This document shows positions 46,595-59,746 of a stretch of 64,000 nt of DNA, one piece after another (position 1 is the stretch's first letter; each line of letters begins with the position of its first letter). Source of the DNA: Sphingomonas sp. BK580 (lineage in GTDB: Bacteria; Pseudomonadota; Alphaproteobacteria; Sphingomonadales; Sphingomonadaceae); contig NZ_JACIAY010000008.1 in NCBI RefSeq assembly GCF_014194975.1, positions 1-64,000 of the forward strand, written 5' to 3'. A program made the position numbers and the translations under genes. The notes beneath the pieces are model-generated. The model did not search any database and had not been told where the DNA came from. It was given only the letters and a program-made list of their open reading frames with translations.

Positions 46595-46627
46595 TCAAGT
46601 CGGTCGACTTGTAAAAAATCGACTTGA
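46595..46627. promoter_or_regulatory. Triple CGACTTG operator-like motif
   Basis: CAAGTCG-GT-CGACTTG (46596-46611) is a perfect 7-bp palindrome, and a third copy, TCGACTTGA, follows at 46619-46627. It sits 30 bp upstream of pyrD and before the terminator-ended stretch. It looks like a regulator site; which protein binds is unknown. Confidence 0.35.
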
Positions 46628-46751
46628 GCGAGATGAATCTATCCAATCCTTGCGCGACGAGTCGTGCGCATAACGCGACTGCGACCCGAAGGGCTTCCGA
46701 ACGGAAGTTCTTTCCTCAAGGGCCCGGCAGCCACTGCCGGGCCCTTTTTTT
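46628..46751 (+). ncRNA. Candidate small RNA or leader ending in a terminator
   Basis: No credible protein is encoded between 46628 and the strong terminator at 46718-46751, yet the terminator points rightward and no gene on the + strand precedes it. The stretch contains a small TTCCGAACGGAA hairpin (46695-46706). It could be a free-standing sRNA of about 100-120 nt or a terminated leader of the SUF operon. The 5' end is a guess; no clear promoter was found. Confidence 0.3.
46718..46751 (+). terminator. Strong Rho-independent terminator
   Basis: AAGGGCCCGGCAG (46718-46730), a 3-nt loop and CTGCCGGGCCCTT, continuing into an unbroken run of seven T. It lies 100 bp upstream of the Rrf2-type regulator, on the + strand. 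Confidence 0.92.
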
Positions 46752-46851
46752 ACCTCGACCGCGGTTGATTTCGCCCGGCCGGGCGGCCACATGGCAATCG
46801 GAACGATCTACTCCGATTTGAGAGTCGATCGCAACTACCGAATGTGGGACG

Positions 46852-47289
46852 ATGCGCCTCTCGAGCCTTACCGACTATGCCGTGGTGCTGCTCACCGCCG
46901 CCGCGCGCCACTGCGGCGGGCTGGCGCGAATGAACGCGACGCTGCTCGCCGAGGAGACCGGCGTGCCGCTGCCGACCGCGCAGAAGCTGGTCAGCCGGCT
47001 GGCGGCGGCCGGGCTGATCGACAGCACGCGCGGCACCGGCGGCGGGATCCGGCTGGCGCGCCCGCCCGCGACGATCACGCTGGCGGACGTGGTCGAGGCG
47101 GTGGAGGGGCGGATCGCGCTCACCGCCTGCGTCGACGCCGCCGAGCACGACTGCGCAATCGAGGGCAATTGCCGGGTCAAGCCGCACTGGAACGCGGTCA
47201 ATGAGGCGGTCCGCGGCGCGCTCGCGGGGGTGACGCTCGCGTCGCTCGCCGCCGCGCCCGCGCGCGAACAGATGAAGGTTGAGGCATAA
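46852..47289 (+). CDS. Rrf2-family SUF operon regulator
   Basis: A 145-residue winged-helix protein: [61 protein letters not shown]. Three cysteines (Cys92, Cys101, Cys107 in [16 protein letters not shown]) match the Fe-S-cluster ligands of IscR-type sensors. It heads the suf genes with its stop codon 1 nt before sufB, which fits the SUF-system regulator subfamily. It probably binds a cluster and adjusts suf expression to iron-sulfur demand. The upstream region includes the terminator at 46718 and the CGACTTG motifs. Confidence 0.94.
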   Translation: MRLSSLTDYAVVLLTAAARHCGGLARMNATLLAEETGVPLPTAQKLVSRLAAAGLIDSTRGTGGGIRLARPPATITLADVVEAVEGRIALTACVDAAEHDCAIEGNCRVKPHWNAVNEAVRGALAGVTLASLAAAPAREQMKVEA

Positions 47290-47290
47290 C

Positions 47291-48750
<1,460 letters not shown>

Positions 48751-48754
<4 letters not shown>

Positions 48755-49228
48755 CGCCGAGGGACGAGAACCGGCGCCTCAACTCCCCTCCCCTTCAGGG
48801 GAGGGGGCGGGGGTGGGGCTTCTCCGCGAACGCTATCGCCGGCGTTCAGGCGAACGCCCCGGCCCTGCGCAACAACCCCACGGAGCCTGAGAAGCGCCTC
48901 TGGTCCGCGTTGGCCCGCGCGCAGCTCGGCGGCTTCAAGTTCCGGCGCCAGGCCGCGATCGGCCGCTACATCGCCGACTTCCTCTGCCCCGCGGCAAGGC
49001 TGATCGTCGAGGTCGACGGCGACACCCATGCTGACTCCGCCGCGGACATGGCGCGTGACGCCGACCTGCGCGCGCTCGGCTATCGCGTCGTCCGCTTCGC
49101 CGACGCGGACGTGATGCGCAACCTCGACGGCGTGCTCGCCACGCTGCTCGCCCAGCCTCAAGCCGTCCCCCCGCGGCGGCGACCCACCCCAACCCCTCCC
49201 CTGCAGGGGAGGGGCTTCAGGAACGACG

Positions 49229-49242
<14 letters not shown>
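48751..49242 (+). CDS. DUF559 endonuclease-domain protein
   Basis: A 163-residue ORF from GTG at 48751, overlapping the sufB stop. The core (about 35-136) is the Vsr-like PD-(D/E)XK fold of DUF559: [62 protein letters not shown]. Likely catalytic residues are Asp76, Glu87 and Asp89. Residues 11-26 ([13 protein letters not shown]) and 145-155 ([11 protein letters not shown]) are translations of the two inverted palindromes that bracket it. No usual start codon exists between the repeat and the core, so expression depends on the sufB end. It overlaps sufC by 14 nt. It is not a SUF component; it looks like an insertion. Confidence 0.85.
48783..48828. repeat. Left palindrome of the DUF559 element
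   Basis: CTCCCCTCCCCTTCAGGGG..GGGGGTGGGGC followed by TTCTCCGCG. It is inverted relative to 49184-49214 and translated as part of the DUF559 ORF. The same unit forms the gene-less elements at 28164 and 42384. Confidence 0.85.
49184..49214. repeat. Right palindrome of the DUF559 element
   Basis: CCACCCCAACCCCTCCCC followed by TGCAGGGGAGGGG, the inverted counterpart of 48783-48828, ending 15 bp before the sufC start. Confidence 0.85.
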
Positions 49243-49972
<730 letters not shown>

Positions 49973-50009
49973 TGACGGGGTTCACGCGGGGCCGGGCGAG
50001 GGCGATGGC

Positions 50010-50087
50010 GTGCTCCTGCGCACGCAGGAGCCAAGGGTCACGAGCGATGGCGTCTGCGGCCCTGGGTTCCTGCGAGCGCAGGAACAC
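50010..50087. repeat. Paired palindrome between sufC and sufD
   Basis: GTGCTCCTGCGCACGCAGGAGC and, inverted, CCTGGGTTCCTGCGAGCGCAGG..AACAC. Same family as 8567-8654 and the copy inside glgA. It widens the sufC-sufD gap to 142 bp. Confidence 0.85.
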
Positions 50088-50114
50088 GGTGGCCAGCGTC
50101 CAGGAGGATGCCGC

Positions 50115-51182
50115 ATGAGCGTGCTCGACCTCCCCTCCAACCGCGAGGAAGCGTGGCGCTGGGCCGATCTCGGCGGGATCGCCGCGGCCGCCGCGCTCGC
50201 CCCCGTCGCGCGCCCCGACGCGCAGTTCCTCGACCTGCCGGGCGCGAAGCTCCTGTTCGTCGACGGTGAGCTGGACGAAGGCGCGAGCGAGCTCCACCGC
50301 GTCAGCGTCGGCGCGATCGCCACGAGCGACCACCCGCTCGGCCGCCGCGCCGCGCGCGGCTGGACGCTCCGGCTCGACCCGCGGGCGGTCGCCGATCCGG
50401 TCCAGGTCGTCCACGTCGCCACCGGCGCGGAGAACCACCTCGGTGCCGTGATCGAGCTCGGCGACGACGCGGTCGCGCACCTGGTCGAGACCTTCGTCGG
50501 CGCGGGCTGGTCGAACCGCGCCACCAGTGTCCGGCTCGGGCGCGGCGCGCGGCTGTCGCGCGCGGTGCGGCTGACCCAGGCGGCGGGCTTCGTCTCGCTG
50601 CGCGACGAGATCGTGCTGGGCCAGGCGGCGAGCTTCACCGGGACCGTGCTCGCCGCGGGCGACCAGGGCGCGCGCGTCGACGCCGCGCTGACGCTGGCGG
50701 GCGAGGGCGGCTATGCCGAGTTCGGCGGCGCCTTGCTCACCCGCGACCGGCTCCAGCAGGAATGCGCGGTGCGCGTGCGCCACGCCGAGCCCAATGGCCA
50801 GTCGCACCAATTGTGGCGCGCGGTGGCGGCGGACCAGTCGCAGGCGAGCCTCGCCGCCGCGGTGGAGGTCGCGCGCCACGCGCAGAAGACCGACGGCGAG
50901 CAGTCGCTGCGCGGGCTGCTGCTCGACCGCACCGCGACGGTGAACCTGAAGCCCGAGCTGGAGATCTTCGCCGACGACGTGAAATGCGCGCACGGCGCGA
51001 CCGTGGGCGAGCTCGACGCGCGCGCGCTCTTCTACATGCAGAGCCGCGGCATCCCGGCGGCGCGCGCCAAGGCGCTGCTGACGCATGCCTTCGTCGCCGA
51101 CGCGCTCGACCGCATCGCCGACGAGACGGTGCGCGCGGCGTTCGCGGCGGATGCCGCGGCCTGGCTGGAGCGCGCGCTGTGA
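50115..51182 (+). CDS. sufD: Fe-S cluster assembly protein SufD
   Basis: A 355-residue SufB paralogue. The N-terminus SNREEAWRWADLGGI is typical, the central beta-helix is present, and the C-terminal SLRGLLLDRTATVNLKPELEIFADDVKCAHGATVGELDARALFYMQSRGI is the SufD/SufB core domain with its conserved Cys and His. It pairs with SufB on SufC2 and helps iron entry. It is shorter than E. coli SufD (423), as is common in alphaproteobacteria. CAGGAGGATG lies before the ATG at 50115. Confidence 0.96.
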   Translation: MSVLDLPSNREEAWRWADLGGIAAAAALAPVARPDAQFLDLPGAKLLFVDGELDEGASELHRVSVGAIATSDHPLGRRAARGWTLRLDPRAVADPVQVVHVATGAENHLGAVIELGDDAVAHLVETFVGAGWSNRATSVRLGRGARLSRAVRLTQAAGFVSLRDEIVLGQAASFTGTVLAAGDQGARVDAALTLAGEGGYAEFGGALLTRDRLQQECAVRVRHAEPNGQSHQLWRAVAADQSQASLAAAVEVARHAQKTDGEQSLRGLLLDRTATVNLKPELEIFADDVKCAHGATVGELDARALFYMQSRGIPAARAKALLTHAFVADALDRIADETVRAAFAADAAAWLERAL

Positions 51183-51274
51183 CACTGTCCTACGCGCGCG
51201 TCCGGTGCGAAGGGGCGGGGGTGGCGACTCCCTTGTCCTCGAACGCCGGCGCGCGCGTGGGGCGCGGGCGACTC

Positions 51275-51667
51275 AACATTCACGAGGCGAGCGGGCCGTG
51301 CCTCACCTCCACCCGTCATCCCGGACTTGCCCCGGGATTCACTGGTCCGCGTCTCCATGGGACTGAGAGTGTGCGGAACGATAGGCCTCGGAACAGGTCC
51401 GGGGTGACGGGGAGGGCGCGTCGGGTGGCGGTTTCGCATCGCCCCGCACCGTCCTCCCGATATGACATTCGCAACATTCGCGAGGGCAGCGACGCTCATC
51501 CCACCCCCAACCGTCATCCCGGACTTGTTCCGGGATCCACCGGTCCGCGCCGCCAGCGGCCTGAGAGTGCAGGGCAGGGTGGGCGCCGGAACGAGTCCGG
51601 GGTGACGATCGTGGCGCGTCGGGCCGCGCGCCCCGCACCTTCCTCCCGACTCAACTTACTCAACATT
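51275..51667. repeat. Imperfect tandem duplication carrying two paired palindromes
   Basis: The 496-bp gap sufD-sufS (51183-51678) contains two units of 198 and 189 bp. Each begins with AACATT (51275, 51473; a third AACATT at 51662), holds a CCGTCATCCCGGACTTG..GGTCCGGGGTGACG palindrome pair (51313-51410 and 51511-51607) and ends with GCGCGTCGGG..CCCCGCACC..TCCTCCCGA. No gene is seen in the gap. Confidence 0.8.
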
Positions 51668-51678
51668 GGGGAGCGCGC

Positions 51679-52899
51679 ATGACCGTCCTGACCGCCGATC
51701 CCGCCGCGCGCCCGCTCGACGTCGTCGCGGATTTCCCCGCCATCCCCGCGGGCTGGGCCTATCTCGACACCGCCGCGACGGCGCAGAAGCCGCGCGCGGT
51801 GATCGACGCGATCACGCGCGGCTACGATACCGATTACGCCACCGTCCACCGCGGCGTGTACCAGCGCTCGGCCGACATGACGCTCGCCTATGAGGCCGCG
51901 CGCGAGACCGTCGCACGCTTCGTGAACGCCACAGCCGACGAGATCGTCTTCGTCCGCGGCGCGACCGAGGCGATCAACCTCGTCGCCCAGTCCTTCGCCG
52001 CCACGCGCCTCAAGGCCGGCGACCGCATCCTGCTCTCCACGCTCGAGCACCACAGCAACATCGTGCCGTGGCAGATGGTGGCCGAGCGGGTCGGCGCGGC
52101 GATCGACGTCGTCCCGCTCACCGCCGACCAGCGCATCGACCTCGACGCCATGGCGCGCATGCTCCGCCCCGAGCACAAGCTCGTCGCGCTCGCGCATGTC
52201 TCGAACGTGCTCGGCGCGACGCTCGACGTGCGCCGCGCCAGCGAGCTCGCGCACGCGGCCGGCGCGACGATCCTGATCGACGGCTGCCAGGCGGTGGCGC
52301 GGCTGCCGGTCGACGTGCGCGCGCTCGGCTGCGACTTCTACGTCTTCTCCGGGCACAAGCTCTACGGCCCGACCGGGATCGGCGTGCTGTGGGGCCGGCG
52401 GGAGCTGCTCGACGCGATGCCGCCCTACCAGGGCGGCGGCTCGATGATCGACCGCGTGTCGTTCGAGCGCACCACCTACGCGCCCGCGCCGACCCGCTTC
52501 GAGGCGGGGACGCCGCACATCGTCGGCGCGCTCGGGCTCGCCGCCGCGATCGACTATGTGCAGGGGATCGGGCTCGAGCGCATCCACGCGCACGAGACCG
52601 CGCTGGTGGCGCAGGCGCGCGAGGTGCTCGCGCGGATCAACTCGGTGCGCGTGCTCGGGCCGGCGGACAGCGCCGGGATCGTCTCCTTCGCGATGGAGGG
52701 GGTGCATCCGCACGACATCGGCACCATCTTGGACGAGTCGAAGGTGGCGATCCGCGCCGGCCATCACTGCGCGCAGCCGCTGATGGCGGCGCTGGGTGTC
52801 GAGGCGACCGCGCGCGCCAGCTTCGGCGTGTACAACGGCCCCGATGACGTCGCCGCGCTGGCCGCGGGGATCGAGCGCGTGGCCCGGATCTTCGGATGA
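51679..52899 (+). CDS. sufS: Cysteine desulfurase SufS
   Basis: A 406-residue PLP enzyme of the group II (SufS/CsdA) type. YLDTAATAQKP, THVHRGVYQRS-like TVHRGVYQRSA, LEHHSNIVPWQ, DGCQAVARLPVDV, the PLP lysine Lys227 in FSGHKLYGPTG and the catalytic Cys364 in RAGHHCAQP are all present. It takes sulfur from cysteine for cluster assembly by SufBCD. No sufE is seen in this window; in many alphaproteobacteria it lies elsewhere. A 496-bp repeat-filled gap separates it from sufD, so it may need its own promoter. Confidence 0.97.
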   Translation: MTVLTADPAARPLDVVADFPAIPAGWAYLDTAATAQKPRAVIDAITRGYDTDYATVHRGVYQRSADMTLAYEAARETVARFVNATADEIVFVRGATEAINLVAQSFAATRLKAGDRILLSTLEHHSNIVPWQMVAERVGAAIDVVPLTADQRIDLDAMARMLRPEHKLVALAHVSNVLGATLDVRRASELAHAAGATILIDGCQAVARLPVDVRALGCDFYVFSGHKLYGPTGIGVLWGRRELLDAMPPYQGGGSMIDRVSFERTTYAPAPTRFEAGTPHIVGALGLAAAIDYVQGIGLERIHAHETALVAQAREVLARINSVRVLGPADSAGIVSFAMEGVHPHDIGTILDESKVAIRAGHHCAQPLMAALGVEATARASFGVYNGPDDVAALAAGIERVARIFG

Positions 52900-52924
52900 C
52901 GGTTTTGGATAGGGACGAGGGACG

Positions 52925-53395
52925 ATGAGCGACCCGATCAAGGTCGAGGAAGTCGAGACGGTGCAGGCACCGCCGCGCGCCAAGGTGTCCGACGCGGTCG
53001 AGCCCGCGGGCGGCGAGGGGCGGCAGCGCGACTATCTCGCCGGCTTCCTGGCGCAGCAGCCCGCGGGCGGCGAGGCGCCGCACGAGCCCGGCGGCGCGCT
53101 GTACGAGGGGGTGATCGACGCGCTCAAGGAGATCTACGACCCCGAGATCCCGGTCAACATCTACGACCTGGGCCTGATCTACGCGGTCGAGGTTACCGAC
53201 GCCGGGCAGGCGACGGTGACGATGACGCTGACCACGCCGCACTGCCCCGTCGCCGAGTCGATGCCGGGCGAGGTGGAGATGCGCGTCGCCGCGGTGCCGG
53301 GGATCGCCTTCGCCGATGTCAACCTGGTGTGGGACCCGCCGTGGGACCCGCAGAAGATGTCGGACGACGCCAAGCTCGAATTGGGGATGCTGTGA
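52925..53395 (+). CDS. SUF-associated DUF59 (MIP18/SufT-type) protein
   Basis: A 156-residue protein. Residues 1-58 are a low-complexity acidic leader. The DUF59 domain follows: ALKEIYDPEIPVNIYDLGLIYAVEV, TMTLTTPHCPVAESMP (Cys107) and VNLVWDPPWDPQKMSDDAKLELGML. This is the SUF-system member of the MIP18 family (often called SufT), implicated in maturation of Fe-S proteins. Its stop codon shares a base with the ATG of sufA. The spacing after sufS is 25 bp, so sufS, this gene and sufA form one unit. Confidence 0.93.
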   Translation: MSDPIKVEEVETVQAPPRAKVSDAVEPAGGEGRQRDYLAGFLAQQPAGGEAPHEPGGALYEGVIDALKEIYDPEIPVNIYDLGLIYAVEVTDAGQATVTMTLTTPHCPVAESMPGEVEMRVAAVPGIAFADVNLVWDPPWDPQKMSDDAKLELGML

Positions 53396-53748
53396 TGGCC
53401 ACCACCCTGCGCGCGCGCCCCGCCGCGCTGAACCTGACGGCGAGCGCCGAGGCGCGCATCGCCGAGCTGATGCGCAAGGCGCCTGACGGCGCGATCGGGG
53501 TGAAGCTGTCGACGCCGCGGCGCGGCTGCTCGGGGCTGGCCTATTCGGTCGACTATGTCGAGGCGGCGAGCGCGATGGACGAGCGGATCGAGACGCCGGG
53601 TGGCGTGCTGTTCGTCGACGGCGCGTCGCTGCTCTACCTGATCGGCTCGACGATGGACTGGGTCGAGGACGATTTCACCGCTGGATTCGTCTTCGCGAAT
53701 CCCAACGCCAAGGGCGCGTGCGGGTGCGGGGAGAGCTTCACCGTGTGA
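53395..53748 (+). CDS. sufA: A-type iron-sulfur carrier SufA/IscA
   Basis: A 117-residue A-type carrier. The three cluster ligands are Cys45 in RRGCSGLAY and Cys109/Cys111 in ACGCGESF. It accepts a cluster from the SufBCD scaffold and passes it to apoproteins. It is the last gene of the suf operon, overlapping the previous gene by 1 nt (TGATG), and is followed by a palindromic repeat. Confidence 0.95.
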   Translation: MATTLRARPAALNLTASAEARIAELMRKAPDGAIGVKLSTPRRGCSGLAYSVDYVEAASAMDERIETPGGVLFVDGASLLYLIGSTMDWVEDDFTAGFVFANPNAKGACGCGESFTV

Positions 53749-53792
53749 GGGGGCGGGGGGCACGACAGTGATCGCTCCCGCTCCTCTTCCTC

Positions 53793-53888
53793 CGTCATTC
53801 CCGCGAAGGCGGGAATCCAGACACGCTGACGTCTCGTCATGAGGCGCGACGTTCGCGCGTCTGGATCCCCGCCTTCGCGGGGATGACG
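53793..53888. repeat. Paired palindrome (CGTCATTCCCG / CGGGGATGACG)
   Basis: CGTCATTCCCGCGAAGGCGGG..ATCCAGAC and, inverted, GCGTCTGGATCCCCGCC..GCGGGGATGACG. Same family as 3978-4103. It lies in the 284-bp gap between sufA and the YihY gene. Confidence 0.85.
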
Positions 53889-54032
53889 TACAAGGAAGAG
53901 GGGCCTAGGGTCGCCATCGGGTGCGGTCCCCAGGCGAGCGGCTCGAAGCGACAATCAGCCCCCTTCAACCGCTCTACCTCGCGCAACAATTCTCCACGGA
54001 CCCTCCGCCGCGCTGCGGCGTTGCCCGGGATA

Positions 54033-54944
54033 ATGCGAGTCGACCTCTCTTCCGCCGACCTGTGGCGCTCCTTCCGCGCCGACTGGTGGGGCCAGCTCAA
54101 GCGCGCGTACACCGCCTCCAACGACGATAATCTCGGTCTGATCGCGGCGGGTGCGGCCTTCTACATCATCTCCTCGATCGCGCCGATCCTGGCCGTGACG
54201 GTGCTGGGCTATGGCCTGTTCGCGGACGCCCAGACGGTGCAGGAGGATATCCGCGCGCTGTTCGCCGCTTTCCCGCGCGACGTCGCCGTCCTGATCGGCC
54301 AGCAGCTCGACACGGTGGTATCGGGCTCGCAGGGCAAGAAGGGGCTCGGCATCATCCTGGCGCTGGCGATCGCGCTGTACGGCGGCAGCAAGGCCGCCAC
54401 CTCGATGATGACCGCGCTCAACGTCGCCTATGAGGTTAAGGACAAGCGCAGCTTCGTCACCTGGACGCTCACCTCCTTCGCGATCGTGCTCGCCGGCGTG
54501 GTGCTGGTGCTGACCGGCATCGCCGCGAGCGCGCTGGCCGCGTTCATCGGCACGCTGATCCCCTGGTTCCCGGCGGTGGTGCTGGTGGTGATCCGGATCG
54601 CGACCTATATCGCGCTCGCGGTGCTGGTCGTCACCGGCGCGTCACTGCTGTTCCGCTTCGGGCCGTATCGCCCCGGCGCGCGGCTGCGCTGGGCGACGCC
54701 CGGAACGGTGGTGGCGACCGCGGTGTGGCTGCTCGCCAACGTCGGGTTTAGTCTCTACGTCGCCAATTTCGGCAATTACGGCGCGACCTACGGCTCGCTC
54801 AGCGCGATCATCGTGGTGCTCACCTGGCTGTGGATCAGCGTCTACGCTTTCCTGCTCGGCGCCGCGCTCGACGTGCAGGCGTACCGCGGTCGGCCCGATC
54901 ACGGCGCCATCTCGGACATAGCCACCGCGGCGCCGCGCGGTTAG
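54033..54944 (+). CDS. YihY/BrkB-family inner-membrane protein
   Basis: A 303-residue membrane protein with six or so hydrophobic segments. LIAAGAAFYIISSIAPILAVTVLGYGLF at the N-terminus, GGSKAATSMMTALNVAYEV and TYGSLSAIIVVLTWLWISVYAFLLGAALD at the C-terminus are the UPF0761/YihY blocks. Once annotated as ribonuclease BN or virulence factor BrkB, the family's function remains unsettled. The start at 54033 precedes the conserved region; the frame is open further upstream through repeat DNA and was not used. It is 36 bp upstream of glgP on the same strand. Confidence 0.9.
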   Translation: MRVDLSSADLWRSFRADWWGQLKRAYTASNDDNLGLIAAGAAFYIISSIAPILAVTVLGYGLFADAQTVQEDIRALFAAFPRDVAVLIGQQLDTVVSGSQGKKGLGIILALAIALYGGSKAATSMMTALNVAYEVKDKRSFVTWTLTSFAIVLAGVVLVLTGIAASALAAFIGTLIPWFPAVVLVVIRIATYIALAVLVVTGASLLFRFGPYRPGARLRWATPGTVVATAVWLLANVGFSLYVANFGNYGATYGSLSAIIVVLTWLWISVYAFLLGAALDVQAYRGRPDHGAISDIATAAPRG

Positions 54945-54980
54945 GGTCCGCACCGACATCATCGCCCGGGGGCCAGACAC

Positions 54981-57400
<2,420 letters not shown>

Positions 57401-57404
<4 letters not shown>

Positions 57405-59566
57405 GACCGCCGGCGGCAGCGATCGACGCGCTGCTCGACGGCACCAGCGCCGATCCCTTCGCGTTGCTCGGCGCGCATGCCGGGCCGGGTGGCACGTTCG
57501 CGCGCGCCTGGATCCCGGGCGCGGAGAGCGCCGAGCCGCACACGCTCGCGGGGGCGCCGCTCGGCACGATCGAGCGCGTCGACGACCGCGGGCTGTTCGA
57601 GGGCGTGATCGCGGGCGATCCCCAGCCGCTGCGCTATCGCGCGCGCGGCGGCGGGGCGGAATGGTGGGTGACCGACCCGTACAGCTTCGGCCCCGTGCTC
57701 GGCCCGGTCGACGACCTGCTGATGAACGAGGGGACGCACTTCCGCCTCTACGACAAGCTCGGCGCGCACCTGCTCCACCACGAGGGTGCCGACGGCGTGC
57801 ATTTCGCGGTCTGGGCGCCCAACGCGCGGCGCGTCGCGGTGGTGGGGGACTTCAACGACTGGGACGCGCGACGCCACGGCATGCGGTTGCGCGCCGACAC
57901 CGGCGTGTGGGAGATCTTCCTCCCCGACATCGGCGCCGGCCGCGCCTACAAATATGCGATCACCGGCCCCGACGGCGTGAAGCAGCCGCTCAAGGCCGAC
58001 CCGTACGCCTTCGCCGCCGAACTGCGCCCCAAGACCGCTTCGCTCACCACCGCGCCGCCGACGCACGAGTGGGGTGACGCGGCGCACCGCGACGCCTGGG
58101 CCTCGATCGATCCGCGTCGCGTGCCGATCAGCATCTACGAGGTCCACGCCGGCAGCTGGGACCGCGACGAGAACGGCTGGTATCTCAGCTGGGACCAGCT
58201 CGCCGAGCGGCTGATCCCCTATGCCGTGGCGATGGGCTTCACGCACATCGAGTTCATGCCGATCTCGGAACATCCCTATGATCCGAGCTGGGGCTATCAG
58301 ACCACCGGCCTGTTCGCGCCGAGCGCGCGCTTCGGCGACCACGAGGGGTTCGCGCGCTTCGTCGACGGCGCGCACCGCGCCGGGCTGGGCGTGCTGCTCG
58401 ACTGGGTGCCGGCGCACTTCCCGACCGACGCGCACGGGCTCGCGCACTTCGACGGCACCGCTTTGTACGAGCACCAGGACCCGCGGCTGGGCTACCACCC
58501 CGACTGGAACACCGCGATCTACAATTTCGGGCGGCGCGAGGTGTCCGCCTTCCTCGTCAACAACGCTCTGTTCTGGGCCGAGCGCTACCATGTCGACGGG
58601 CTGCGCGTGGATGCGGTGGCGTCGATGCTGTACCGCGACTATTCGCGCAAGGCCGGCGAGTGGATCCCCAACACCGAGGGCGGGCGCGAGAACTGGGAAG
58701 CGGTGAACTTCCTGCGCGCCACCAACAAGGCGGTCTACGCGCGCCACCCCGGCGTGATCACCGTGGCGGAGGAATCGACCAGCTGGCCCGGTGTCACCAC
58801 GCCCGCCTATGACGAGGGCGCGGCCAGCGCGCTCGGCTTCGGCTTCAAGTGGAACATGGGCTGGATGCACGACACGCTCCAGTACATGGCGCGCGACCCG
58901 ATCCACCGCCGCCACCACCACCACAACATCACTTTCGGGCTGGTCTACGCCTTCAGCGAGAATTTCGTCCTGCCGATCAGCCACGACGAGGTGGTGCACG
59001 GCAAGGGTTCGATGCTCACCAAGATGGCCGGCGACGACTGGCAGAAGTTTGCCAATCTGCGCGCCTATTACGCGATGATGTGGGGCTATCCCGGCAAGAA
59101 GCTGCTGTTCATGGGGCAGGAGTTCGCGCAGCGCCAGGAGTGGAGCGAGGAGCGCGCGCTCGACTGGGCGCTGACCAACTCGTCCGCGCACGACGGGGTG
59201 CGCAAGCTCGTGCGCGATCTCAACAAGGTCTACCGCGAGCGGCGGGCGTTGCACGCGCGCGACTGCGAGGTGGAGGGCTTCGAGTGGCTCATCGGCGATG
59301 ACGCGGAGAACTCGGTCTTCGCCTGGCTGCGGCGCGCGCCGGGTGCGCCGCCCGTGGCGGTGATCGTGAACATGACCCCGGTGGCGCGGATGCCCTATCG
59401 CGTGCCGCTGCCGCTCGAGGGGCGCTGGCGCGAGCTGATCAACTCGGACGCGCAGGAATATTGGGGATCGGGTCTCGGCAATCTCGGTGGCGTCGTCGCG
59501 GCGGCGGGTTTCGCTGATGTGACCCTGCCGCCGCTGGCGACCGTGATGCTGGAGTTCGAAGGGTGA
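57401..59566 (+). CDS. glgB: 1,4-alpha-glucan branching enzyme
   Basis: A 721-residue GH13 enzyme. An N-terminal CBM48 (FAVWAPNARRVAVVGDFNDWDARRHGM) precedes the barrel. Catalytic residues are Asp in VDGLRVDAVASML, Glu in ITVAEEST and the transition-state Asp in ISHDEVVHGKGS. YEVHAGSW and MGFTHIEFMPISEHPYDPSWGYQ are also typical. It introduces alpha-1,6 branches into glycogen. It starts with GTG at 57401 overlapping the glgP stop. A short opposite-strand gene and a promoter region follow before glgC. Confidence 0.97.
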
Positions 59567-59573
59567 GCCGCGG

Positions 59574-59693
59574 TCAGAAGAGCCGCGTGAGCACCGCGAT
59601 GATCATGGCCCAGGCCAGGATCGAGGGAATAATGGCCGTCATCAACCCGCGGATCAGACCGTCGGGCGAACGATACGGATATGCGCGATCCAT
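59574..59693 (-). CDS. 39-residue single-span membrane miniprotein
   Basis: An ATG at 59693 with GAGAGGAT eight bases before it opens a 39-codon frame: MDRAYPYRSPDGLIRGLMTA followed by IIPSILAWAMIIAVLTRLF. Residues 13-36 form one hydrophobic helix, so it should sit in the inner membrane with a short charged N-terminus. It is antisense to the transcription direction of the glycogen genes, just after the glgB stop. A GGAAC-N16-CGTT promoter 54-78 nt upstream suggests general-stress control. No family is known to me. Confidence 0.7.
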   Translation of the reverse strand: MDRAYPYRSPDGLIRGLMTAIIPSILAWAMIIAVLTRLF

Positions 59694-59746
59694 TGCAGAT
59701 CCTCTCTTATCATTGTCGTTCCTTGATACGCCATCACTGACTGAGC

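Larger units (their letters stand above)
48783..49214. mobile_element. Candidate DUF559/palindrome element inserted in suf operon
   Basis: A 432-bp block with inverted palindromic ends (48783-48828 and 49184-49214) and a nuclease-domain ORF inside, placed between sufB and sufC, which are normally adjacent. Short copies with the same inverted ends and no gene lie at 42384-42484 and 28164-28262. This resembles an autonomous element with its non-autonomous derivatives. Mobility is inferred; no target-site duplication was identified. Confidence 0.45.

Noticed and set aside
46624..46821. A 65-codon + strand frame over the unassigned region before the SUF regulator
   Set aside because: It runs straight through the strong terminator hairpin and T-run, has no family resemblance and no ribosome site.
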